Origin: Fontibacter flavus
GTDB taxonomy: Bacteria; Bacteroidota; Bacteroidia; Cytophagales; Cyclobacteriaceae
Direction: 5' to 3'
Length of the DNA stretch: 64,000 nucleotides
Assembly (NCBI RefSeq): GCF_042432905.1
Contig: NZ_JBHLWI010000038.1
Location: 1-64,000 of the forward strand
A program made the position numbers and the translations under genes. The notes beneath the pieces are model-generated. The model was not told where the DNA came from and ran no database searches. It was given only the letters and a program-made list of their open reading frames with translations. Shown in pieces: positions 7,642 through 15,232 of this stretch. How positions within the stretch are numbered: the first letter of the stretch is position 1; each line of letters begins with the position of its first letter.

Positions 7642-8754
7642 ATGATTAAATTTTATGATCTCCAAAAAATCAACCAACAATATGCCGATGAGCTCAAACA
7701 AGCAGCCCAAGAGGTTATAGATTCTGGTTGGTACCTGTTTGGAGAAAAAGTCAAAAATTTTGAAAAATCTCTTCAAACCTACTTGTCGGCATCAAATGTC
7801 GTCACGGTTGGAAATGGTTTGGATGCGCTTAAGTTAATTTTTCAAGGATACATTGAGCAGGGGCAAATGCAAAGAGGGGACGAGGTTATCGTCCCAGCTA
7901 ATACCTATATCGCTACTATTTTAAGTATCCTTGGGGCAGGTTTGATGCCGGTTTTCGCTGAACCATCGATTAATACTTACAATTTGGACTTGGATAATCT
8001 AGAATCCAAGATTTCCAAAAGAACCAAAGCAATCATCATTGTTCATTTATACGGCAGGGCATGTTGGTCCTCTGAAATGATGTCGTTAGCCGAAAAGTAT
8101 GGACTGAAAGTTATTGAAGATAATGCCCAAGCAATTGGTGCAAGCTGGGGAGGAATTAAAACAGGAACGCTAGGTCATGCCTCAGCTTGTAGTTTTTACC
8201 CCAGTAAAAATTTAGGAGCATTAGGTGATGCCGGGGCAGTGCTCACTTCTGATTATCAGCTGGCAGCTATCATTCGGAAATTGGCTAATTATGGCAGTGA
8301 TGAGAAGTATGTACATGATCTTAAAGGCAGCAATAGCAGAATGGATGAAATCCAGGCGGCTTTTCTGGATGTAAAACTGAAATATTTGGACAGCGAGAAC
8401 CAAAAAAGAAGGGAGTTTGCAACACTTTATTTTGAAAACATTTCGCATCCATTAGTGGTTCTTCCCAGGATTTCTGATCCATTACAAAACCAGGAGCATG
8501 TTTGGCATTTATTCGTCATTCGGACAGCAAAAAGAGACGCCTTGAAAGAACATTTGCTGAAGAATGGTATCGAGAGTTTGATCCATTATCCTACACCTCC
8601 CTATAAGCAAAAAGCATTGAAAGAATACTCTTATCTACATTTTCCCATAACTGATAAAATTCACCAAGAAATACTGAGTCTTCCCCTTTCTCAGGTATCT
8701 ACTTCAGAGGAAATTCATGAGATTTCTGAAGTAATCAATAAATTTGAGCAATAA
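7642..8754 (+). CDS. DegT/DnrJ/EryC1/StrS sugar aminotransferase
   Basis: A 370-residue PLP-dependent sugar aminotransferase of normal length. The N-terminus (IKFYDLQKINQQY) and GNGLDAL loop resemble the FdtB/QdtB group, which aminates dTDP-3-keto-6-deoxyhexoses. The PLP lysine is in SFYPSKNLGALGDAGA (about Lys190), and the family signature GSNSRMDEIQAAFLDVKL follows. The gene precedes a PglC-type sugar transferase by 89 nt, so it probably supplies an aminosugar for a surface glycan or glycoprotein. The keto-reductase or isomerase partners are not in the window. Confidence 0.85.
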   Translation: MIKFYDLQKINQQYADELKQAAQEVIDSGWYLFGEKVKNFEKSLQTYLSASNVVTVGNGLDALKLIFQGYIEQGQMQRGDEVIVPANTYIATILSILGAGLMPVFAEPSINTYNLDLDNLESKISKRTKAIIIVHLYGRACWSSEMMSLAEKYGLKVIEDNAQAIGASWGGIKTGTLGHASACSFYPSKNLGALGDAGAVLTSDYQLAAIIRKLANYGSDEKYVHDLKGSNSRMDEIQAAFLDVKLKYLDSENQKRREFATLYFENISHPLVVLPRISDPLQNQEHVWHLFVIRTAKRDALKEHLLKNGIESLIHYPTPPYKQKALKEYSYLHFPITDKIHQEILSLPLSQVSTSEEIHEISEVINKFEQ

Positions 8755-8843
8755 ATGGTTGAATTTTGCTTTAAATATTGTTAATTAGTGATAGATCAAG
8801 TGTTAAATCTTACTTTTAATTCGGTATTTATACCATTCGATTA

Positions 8844-9446
8844 ATGGCAAAAAGGGTTTTTGATATTCTAATTTCTTCAATTGCTTTAATTGGGCTTTCT
8901 CCGGTCCTTTTTGTTACCGGTGTACTGGTTGCTATCAAATTGGGTCGTCCGGTTTTTTTCTTACAGACCAGGCCAGGGAAGGATGGAAAGCCATTTTACA
9001 TCATCAAGTTCAGAAGTATGACAGAGGAGAAAGATGGGGAGGGCGTACTGCTTTCAGAAGAAATCAGGTTAAATGCTTTCGGTAAGTTGTTGCGTTCCAC
9101 CAGCCTTGATGAATTACCTGAGTTGATCAATGTGTTGAAAGGAGACATGTCTCTTGTTGGTCCAAGACCCTTGTTGATGGAATATTTACCACTTTACAAT
9201 GAAGAACAAAAACGTAGGATGAATGTCAAGCCAGGGATTACAGGATGGGCTCAGGTCAATGGCAGAAATGCCATTTCTTGGCCTGAAAAATTTGACCTGG
9301 ATTTATGGTATGTAGAGAATCAATCTTTTTGGCTGGATCTTAAAATCCTGTTTTTGACCATTTATAAAGTGCTAAAAAGAGATGGTATTAGCCATGAGAA
9401 TGATGTGGCCATGCCTAAATTTACCGGTAATAAACTTGTAGGCTAA
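8844..9446 (+). CDS. PglC-type undecaprenyl-phosphate sugar phosphotransferase
   Basis: A 200-residue monotopic phosphoglycosyl transferase. One N-terminal hydrophobic re-entrant helix (about residues 5-30) is followed by the catalytic core: KFRSMTEE, LRSTSLDELPELINVLKGDMSLVGPRPLL (with the Asp-Glu pair), and KPGITGWAQVNGRN. The family moves a sugar-1-phosphate from a nucleotide sugar to undecaprenyl phosphate at the inner membrane. It stands after the aminotransferase at 7642, so the sugar is likely an amino-deoxyhexose (inference). Complete and of the short PglC/PilB size, without the long WcaJ membrane domain. Confidence 0.88.
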   Translation: MAKRVFDILISSIALIGLSPVLFVTGVLVAIKLGRPVFFLQTRPGKDGKPFYIIKFRSMTEEKDGEGVLLSEEIRLNAFGKLLRSTSLDELPELINVLKGDMSLVGPRPLLMEYLPLYNEEQKRRMNVKPGITGWAQVNGRNAISWPEKFDLDLWYVENQSFWLDLKILFLTIYKVLKRDGISHENDVAMPKFTGNKLVG

Positions 9447-9448
9447 TA

Positions 9449-9847
9449 TTACTGTCGGCCTTCCATAATCCTGAAAAACAGGATATGGGCCATTTTTCTG
9501 GCATGTTCCTTTGCATAATCAGCATGTTCACCTACAAAAAGTGTGTCAATAGTAGAAAACCATAGTTCTAACCAATTGCCAAAGTGAGCCTGTTCAATGC
9601 TGTGGTTAACTTTTCTGTCAACTTCTTTGTGAACCGGTACCGGACTAAACTTTCCTGCTCCAGGGCCGGTATTCAATAGAACCATTTCCCAGAAATCTGT
9701 CAATCTCTCAAGATGATGTTCCCAGTCATCGATTATTCCATTGAATATAGGTCCGAGATCTTCATGTTCCCTTACACGTGCATAAAAACTCCTGACGAGT
9801 AGGGAGACTTCCATTCTGCTTTGAATAGGGACTTTTGCTGAGATCAT
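9449..9847 (-). CDS. Group III truncated haemoglobin
   Basis: A 132-residue globin of the trHbIII group. The proximal histidine lies in IEQAHFGNWLELWFSTID (about His88), and the B/E-helix region contains RSFYARVREHEDLGPIF and DFWEMVLLNTG. Group III globins bind O2, CO or NO with high affinity; their role is unsettled. ATG 9847 overlaps the stop of the phosphodiesterase gene in ATGA, so both proteins come from one message. The functional link between the two is unknown. Confidence 0.85.
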   Translation of the reverse strand: MISAKVPIQSRMEVSLLVRSFYARVREHEDLGPIFNGIIDDWEHHLERLTDFWEMVLLNTGPGAGKFSPVPVHKEVDRKVNHSIEQAHFGNWLELWFSTIDTLFVGEHADYAKEHARKMAHILFFRIMEGRQ

Positions 9848-11088
9848 TTTTGTAAAATTGGTTCAAGTACATCAAGTTTTCCATCTATTTCTTCCGGAAC
9901 AGGAAGATCAAGGATTTTGGCGATCAGAGGATAGATATGGATGTTTTGAAAAGGAGCAATTTTCAGTCCCTTTTTGATCATCGGTCCTTGTGCATAGAAA
10001 ATCCCATGCATATCCCTATACCCTGGACTATAACCATGTTCACCATAAACATTGGTTTTGAACATAGCTGAGCGGTTTTGATATCCAACCATCCCCACAG
10101 ATGTAGCCAGATAAAAACCCAGATCCGGCATGATCAAAATGTCCCCCAACCTGTTTTGGTATGTTTCGGTATTTCTGTAATAACCTTTATCCTGAACCCT
10201 TACGGCTTTGAAAGGACCTTCCAGAGCGTTCAGTTTGAGAAAAACTTCTTCAATCTCTAAGGGATTATCGAGATAGAGGTGAGCTAGAGCCCCATTGTTG
10301 ATTACTTTGGCTGCAATACCTTCTGTAATATGGTCCAAGTTGAGAAGATTTTCTCTGGGAACATTGGTCATGCCATGGTCAGATACGATAAACAGGTTGA
10401 TGTCAAGGTCAATACTCTTTAGGCCTTCAAACAAGGCCCCAAGTTCCTTGTCAAGTTTGTGGAGTTTTTTGGCCAATTCATCATCATTTTCCGGACCAAA
10501 TCGATGGCCTATATCATCCATGTCAGAAAAGTACAAGGTAATCAGCCTTGGTCTTTCGTCTTCTGGAAGTTCCAACCATTCAAATACTTTCGATATTCTG
10601 GTTAGGTTGGATACGTTTGCGTCATAATTATGAAAATAACGTGGCTGAATACCCTGTACCAGTGCTTCTGTTCCCACAAAAAAATAGCTGGCAGCGATAA
10701 GTCCATGTTGTTGGGCCAATACCCAAATAGGAGTGCCCCCATACCAATAACCATCCTGAACGATTTCCCTGTTGTTGATCACATACACTTGATCCTTTTC
10801 CGGTTCATAGAAAGCATTGTCTACCAAGCCGTGATTTTCAGGCTTCATGCCGGTAGCAATGGTATAGTGGTTTGGGAATGTTTTGGTGGGAAAAGAAGGA
10901 ATTAAGGCTTCGGCCGCAGTTCCTGAGGCAATCAGTTTGGATAAATTTTCGGGTTGAAATCTTTCAGTATAATCATACCGGTAACCGTCCAATGAAATTA
11001 AGATGACGTACTGCTCTTTTTCCTGTGCCATGCCAATTGTGCTCCATAGAGACAAGGCAAGGATTAGTAAATAGTTGGAAATCTTCAT
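9844..11088 (-). CDS. NPP-type nucleotide pyrophosphatase/phosphodiesterase
   Basis: A 414-residue exported member of the alkaline phosphatase superfamily, NPP branch. The signal peptide spans about residues 1-21 (cleavage near AMAQ). The first metal Asp is in ISLDGYRYDY, the Thr nucleophile in SFPTKTFPNHYTI (about Thr68-70), and further ligands are in FSDMDDIGHRFGP (Asp, His), VSDHGMT (Asp, His) and EHGYSP (His). Family enzymes cleave nucleotides or phosphodiesters outside the cytoplasm. A well-formed promoter lies at 11111-11141. The downstream globin gene overlaps it by four bases. Confidence 0.9.
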   Translation of the reverse strand: MKISNYLLILALSLWSTIGMAQEKEQYVILISLDGYRYDYTERFQPENLSKLIASGTAAEALIPSFPTKTFPNHYTIATGMKPENHGLVDNAFYEPEKDQVYVINNREIVQDGYWYGGTPIWVLAQQHGLIAASYFFVGTEALVQGIQPRYFHNYDANVSNLTRISKVFEWLELPEDERPRLITLYFSDMDDIGHRFGPENDDELAKKLHKLDKELGALFEGLKSIDLDINLFIVSDHGMTNVPRENLLNLDHITEGIAAKVINNGALAHLYLDNPLEIEEVFLKLNALEGPFKAVRVQDKGYYRNTETYQNRLGDILIMPDLGFYLATSVGMVGYQNRSAMFKTNVYGEHGYSPGYRDMHGIFYAQGPMIKKGLKIAPFQNIHIYPLIAKILDLPVPEEIDGKLDVLEPILQK

Positions 11089-11110
11089 TGATAAATGATT
11101 TAGCCTTGGG

Positions 11111-11141
11111 CAAAGGTATTGTTGCTCTATGAAGGCTACAA
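11111..11141 (-). promoter_or_regulatory. Promoter, TTG-N20-TACCTTTG
   Basis: On the minus strand TTG (complement of CAA at 11139-11141) is followed after 20 nt by TACCTTTG (complement of 11111-11118). Both elements and their spacing fit the Bacteroidetes -33/-7 promoter. Transcription would start near 11107, giving a leader of about 20 nt to the phosphodiesterase ATG at 11088. Confidence 0.65.
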
Positions 11142-11296
11142 TTTTTTTTAAATTAAAGTTCTGGCATTATTAGTCTTGCAAATAAATCCAACTTAATCCA
11201 GGACAATGACAACCTAAAAACTACGACGACCTTTTAACCATTTTCTCTCTTTTAGCTTCAATTCTTTACTCTTCTCTTTATTTTCACCACAAACCT

Positions 11297-11304
11297 TATA
11301 TTTG
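11297..11304 (+). promoter_or_regulatory. -7 promoter box (TATATTTG)
   Basis: TATATTTG matches TAnnTTTG. The predicted start of transcription near 11308 rules out the in-frame TTG at 11302 as the start codon and supports ATG 11329 for the M3 peptidase. Confidence 0.6.
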
Positions 11305-11328
11305 TATTCAAACCCAAATAAAAGTTTT

Positions 11329-13464
11329 ATGAAAAAATCACTAATGAGCTTAGCCATTGCAGGTGCAGTGATGTATTCCTGTGGTTCAAGCGACCAACAA
11401 TCAGAATCTATGAACCCATTCTTTGAGGCATACAATACGCCATTTGAAGTTCCACCATTTGACAAAATCAAAAATGAACACTTTGCACCTGCCTTGAGAG
11501 AAGGGATGAGGATTCAGCAGGAGGAAATTGATGTCATTGTCAACAATGCTGAAGCGCCTACTTTCCAGAATACCATTGAGGCAATGGAAAACTCAGGAGA
11601 ATTGCTGAGCAAAGTAAGTACTGTATTCGGTAACCTCAACTCAGCTAATACCTCAGATGAACTGCAGGCAATCGCTAGAGATATGGCACCTGAATTATCC
11701 AAGCACAGCGACAACATTAGTTTGAATGAAAAGCTATTTGAAAAGGTGAAAGTCGTTTGGGACAACAAAGAGAATCTTGGACTGAGCCCTGAACAGCATA
11801 AATTATTGGAAAAAAGATACAAGGCTTTCGTGAGAAATGGTGCCAATTTGAATGAATCAGACAAAGAGAAATTGCGTGAGATCAACAGCAAACTATCTGT
11901 GTTGAGCATTCAGTTTGGACAAAATGTACTGGCTGAGACTAATGCTTATAAACTCTTCATCGATACAGAAGGTGATTTGGCAGGTTTACCACAGGAGCTC
12001 AGGGATGCAGCTTTTCAAGATGCAGAAATGGCAGGAGAAGAGGATAAATGGCTTTTTACTTTGCAAAATCCTTCTGTGATGCCTTTCCTTCAATATGCGG
12101 ACAATAGGGAGCTGAGAAGACAAATCTGGGAGGCTTATCAGAGCAGGGGAAACAAAGGAGATGATAAGGACAACAAATCCATCCTCATCGAGATGGCCAA
12201 CCTCAGAAGAGAGAAAGCCCAATTGCTCGGATACAAAACGCATGCCGACTATGTGCTGGAAGAATCCATGGCCAAAAATGCAGAGGGTGTTTATAATCTC
12301 TTGAATCAACTTTGGTCGCCTGCACTGGCAAAAGCGAAGGTGGAACTGGAAGAAATGCAGGAAATAGTAAAAGCGGAAGGCCATGACTTTAAAATTGAAC
12401 CATGGGATTGGAGGTATTACGAGGAAAAACTGCGTAAGAAAAAATTTGACCTGGATGAGCAGGAAGTGAAACCTTACTTTTCTTTGGAAAAGGTGCAGGA
12501 TGGCGTCTTTATGGTCGTGAACAAACTTTGGGGGCTAACTTTCTCTGAAATCAAAGATATCCCAACTTACCACCCGGAAGCCAGGGCTTATGAGGTGAAA
12601 GAAGCTGATGGTACCCATGTGGGTGTGCTTTACATGGATTTTCATCCAAGAGCTTCCAAAAGGGGAGGCGCATGGATGACTTCTTACAGGCCTCAACAAA
12701 CTGTTGACGGACAAAGAAAAGCACCGGTGATTTCCATTGTATGTAATTTTTCTAAGCCAACCGGTGACAATCCAGCATTATTGACCTTCGATGAAGTGAC
12801 TACTTTCTTCCATGAGTTTGGACATGCATTGCATGGATTACTCTCTAATGTTCAGTACAAGAGTTTGGCAGGTACATCCGTTCCTAGAGATTTCGTTGAG
12901 TTGCCATCTCAGATTATGGAAAACTGGGCCACTGATCCAGCGGTATTGAAGCAATATGCGATCCATTACAAGACAGGTGAAGTGATTCCTGATGCATTGA
13001 TTGAAAAATTGAATAATAGCGGAACTTTCGGACAGGGTTTCGGTACAACTGAGTATCTGGCTTCTTCCTTATTGGATTTGGATTACCATACCCAACAAGC
13101 TCCCATTACCGTCAATGCTGATGAATTTGAAAAAGCTTCTATGGATAAAATCGGTTTGATAGGAGAGATTATCCCTCGTTATAGAAGTACTTACTTCTCT
13201 CACATTTTCTCTGGAGGATATTCCTCTGGGTATTACAGCTACATCTGGTCTGGCGTTTTAGATACTGATGCCTTTCAGGCCTTTAAAGAAACTGAGCTTT
13301 TCAATCAGGAGAAAGCACAGGCCTTCAGAAAGGAAATCTTGGAAAGAGGAGGCACAGATGAGCCAATGACCATGTATGTGAATTTCCGTGGAGCTGAACC
13401 GAAGATCGATGCCCTGTTGAAAAAGAGAGGCTTGGATCAGGTCAAAGTGGATAGGACGAAGTAA
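11329..13464 (+). CDS. M3 family zinc oligopeptidase, lipoprotein
   Basis: A 711-residue peptidyl-dipeptidase Dcp/oligopeptidase A-like metallopeptidase. The zinc motif HEFGHALHG lies at about residues 495-503, with a downstream glutamate in FVELPSQIMENW as the third ligand. The N-terminus (MKKSLMSLAIAGAVMYSC) is a lipoprotein signal with Cys18, so the enzyme is probably anchored to the outer membrane facing the periplasm, unlike the cytoplasmic E. coli enzymes. It would degrade short peptides. The gene ends at a symmetrical terminator at 13484-13525. Confidence 0.92.
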   Translation: MKKSLMSLAIAGAVMYSCGSSDQQSESMNPFFEAYNTPFEVPPFDKIKNEHFAPALREGMRIQQEEIDVIVNNAEAPTFQNTIEAMENSGELLSKVSTVFGNLNSANTSDELQAIARDMAPELSKHSDNISLNEKLFEKVKVVWDNKENLGLSPEQHKLLEKRYKAFVRNGANLNESDKEKLREINSKLSVLSIQFGQNVLAETNAYKLFIDTEGDLAGLPQELRDAAFQDAEMAGEEDKWLFTLQNPSVMPFLQYADNRELRRQIWEAYQSRGNKGDDKDNKSILIEMANLRREKAQLLGYKTHADYVLEESMAKNAEGVYNLLNQLWSPALAKAKVELEEMQEIVKAEGHDFKIEPWDWRYYEEKLRKKKFDLDEQEVKPYFSLEKVQDGVFMVVNKLWGLTFSEIKDIPTYHPEARAYEVKEADGTHVGVLYMDFHPRASKRGGAWMTSYRPQQTVDGQRKAPVISIVCNFSKPTGDNPALLTFDEVTTFFHEFGHALHGLLSNVQYKSLAGTSVPRDFVELPSQIMENWATDPAVLKQYAIHYKTGEVIPDALIEKLNNSGTFGQGFGTTEYLASSLLDLDYHTQQAPITVNADEFEKASMDKIGLIGEIIPRYRSTYFSHIFSGGYSSGYYSYIWSGVLDTDAFQAFKETELFNQEKAQAFRKEILERGGTDEPMTMYVNFRGAEPKIDALLKKRGLDQVKVDRTK

Positions 13465-13483
13465 GAAACTCAATATTTAATGT

Positions 13484-13525
13484 AAAATGCCCCAATGCTA
13501 AAATTCCTTAGAGTTGGGGCATTTT
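13484..13525. terminator. Bidirectional terminator
   Basis: AAAATGCCCCAA (13484-13495) pairs perfectly with TTGGGGCATTTT (13514-13525) around an 18-nt loop. A and T tracts on either side let it serve both the peptidase gene on the plus strand and the PAS/GAF gene ending at 13541 on the minus strand. Confidence 0.85.
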
Positions 13526-13540
13526 AAATTTCAGGACACA

Positions 13541-14905
13541 TCAAAATTCAAAAATTGATTTTTCTTCGATCAATTCCTCATGATTCATGGCGTGAAGAAG
13601 CATACCAATTAAAGTTGAGGCGTGATTAAGCTCCTCTATTTTGTAATCACCTTTTTTATCTTTGAATCCTATAACAACTAAAGCAGTTTCTGTTCTACTT
13701 TTGACGACAGGGCAGATAATGGCTGTCTTTAGTTTAGCTTGTTGCATGATTTGTTTGAAATCCTTCTTTTTGGGGTTATCAATATGTATGACCTGAAGTT
13801 TGAATTTTGCCATTTCTTCGTTTTTATCATCCGTATTATTCCAAACCACCAATTGATTCCAGGCAGACATGTTTATTTGTTGATTATTCAGGGGAAACTC
13901 AAATGAGGGAATAAGACTACTACCGGTTCTATGGAATATTTTTATCCCATCAGCTCCAAGAGCATTAATAATAAAAACCATCCCTTTTTCAAGTAATTCC
14001 AAATCATCTTGAGATTGTTCGATGAGATTGAGTAGTAAATTGGTAGATTCTAGAAGTATACTTTTGTGTGTGATTTTATTTTCCAATAAAACAGCATGTG
14101 AAATGTTTTCAAAATTGATATGATATTTTCCCATTCCCTGACCAGTTTTGGCAGGCAATAAGGTGATGTTGAAAATCATTGGTTCTGATTTCTGACCAGA
14201 ATACACAAGTTTTATTTTTTCTGGAGAGTTTGAAATAGTACTTTCTATAGACTTCTTAATGAATTGGTGGTAGCTTTTATCCCATAGTTGGAAAAAGTTT
14301 AATGATTTTTTATCAAAACCGTTTCTATTGAAAATTTCATTAAAAGCACTGTTTGATTCAATAATTTTACCATCCTTTTGAATGGTCAATTTTGGTTCGG
14401 ATGCATTTGTGAAAAATGATTCTTTGATTTCAAACAACTCCCTGGATTTATCTCTTAGAAGCTCATACTTGTTTTCATATTCCTTTTGGTTCAATTCTTC
14501 AAGGACAATTTTATGTAAAATATAAATTACCTTGTTGTCTTCATCAAGAATAGGTTCATTGATTATTTTGATTTTGGAATTCTGATCCTTTTGAATCAGA
14601 AAATCCCACCTCTTATAGTTATTGATCGACTCATCTTCTAAGATGTCCTTTTCAACCCGGGAAATTACCCTTTCTATGGATTTTAAAAGAGCGGTTTTAC
14701 TGATATAGAGAATTTTTTTCTGCTTGAATAATTGATTGATTGAATATCTCAATTGTTTTTTAGGTTCAATATCGAAGTCCGCTAAACTCTTAAGGTAACT
14801 ATTGGAAGCAAACACCAGTCTGAATCCTTTTTTCTTGATTTTGAATATAGAATATGTTCCGAAGTTATTTTGGAAAATTATATTTTCCACTCTTCTTGTG
14901 AGCAT
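13541..14905 (-). CDS. PAS/GAF sensory protein without kinase domain
   Basis: A 454-residue cytoplasmic protein. The N-terminal 150 residues look like a diverged PAS unit, a PAS domain follows (about 165-275, with EPKLTIQKDGKIIESNSAFNEIF), and a GAF-like domain forms the C-terminus (about 295-445, with ALGADGIKIF and AIICPVVKSRTETALVVIGFKD). There is no HisKA, HATPase, GGDEF, EAL or DNA-binding domain. It stands downstream of and co-oriented with the large histidine kinase gene, 327 nt away, so it may act as an accessory sensor. The partner is not shown by sequence. Confidence 0.65.
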   Translation of the reverse strand: MLTRRVENIIFQNNFGTYSIFKIKKKGFRLVFASNSYLKSLADFDIEPKKQLRYSINQLFKQKKILYISKTALLKSIERVISRVEKDILEDESINNYKRWDFLIQKDQNSKIKIINEPILDEDNKVIYILHKIVLEELNQKEYENKYELLRDKSRELFEIKESFFTNASEPKLTIQKDGKIIESNSAFNEIFNRNGFDKKSLNFFQLWDKSYHQFIKKSIESTISNSPEKIKLVYSGQKSEPMIFNITLLPAKTGQGMGKYHINFENISHAVLLENKITHKSILLESTNLLLNLIEQSQDDLELLEKGMVFIINALGADGIKIFHRTGSSLIPSFEFPLNNQQINMSAWNQLVVWNNTDDKNEEMAKFKLQVIHIDNPKKKDFKQIMQQAKLKTAIICPVVKSRTETALVVIGFKDKKGDYKIEELNHASTLIGMLLHAMNHEELIEEKSIFEF

Positions 14906-15232
14906 GAATTTTTTGTGGTTTGGAAAGATGAAGTATAGATTTCATCGTAAAAATATGTGGGGGAAATTCAAGCTTAAGTAGATTGTAACAAGAAGTAAAT
15001 GAACTGGTTATTTGTCTCTTGAGATATAAAAATTTTTTGATATACAGATTTTTAAAGGGTTTTTCTTTAATGTCCAAATTTAAGTTGATGCAATGCTGAA
15101 TTTTGTTTTTCAGCTTAAATATCAAAGCTCTTATACCATTTCTTGCATTACATGGTAAATTAATATATGTAATTTATGTTAGCAGTGGATTAAATTATTT
15201 TAAGCTTTTCTTGGACCTAATTGCCTTAATTT
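14906..15232. other. AT-rich spacer, 327 nt, no gene seen
   Basis: No coding region with plausible composition was found. A minus-strand TAAATTTG at 15075-15082 matches the -7 consensus and could start a message with a leader of about 165 nt for the PAS/GAF gene, but no -33 box accompanies it. Confidence 0.3.

Noticed and set aside
7546..7776. Minus-strand frame overlapping the DegT aminotransferase start
   Set aside because: Antisense to a clear gene; no family and no promoter.
11986..12384. 132-codon minus-strand frame inside the M3 peptidase gene
   Set aside because: Antisense shadow without family features.
14865..15125. Minus-strand 86-codon open frame before the PAS/GAF gene
   Set aside because: Overlaps the true gene start in another frame and has low-complexity, Lys-rich content without a family.
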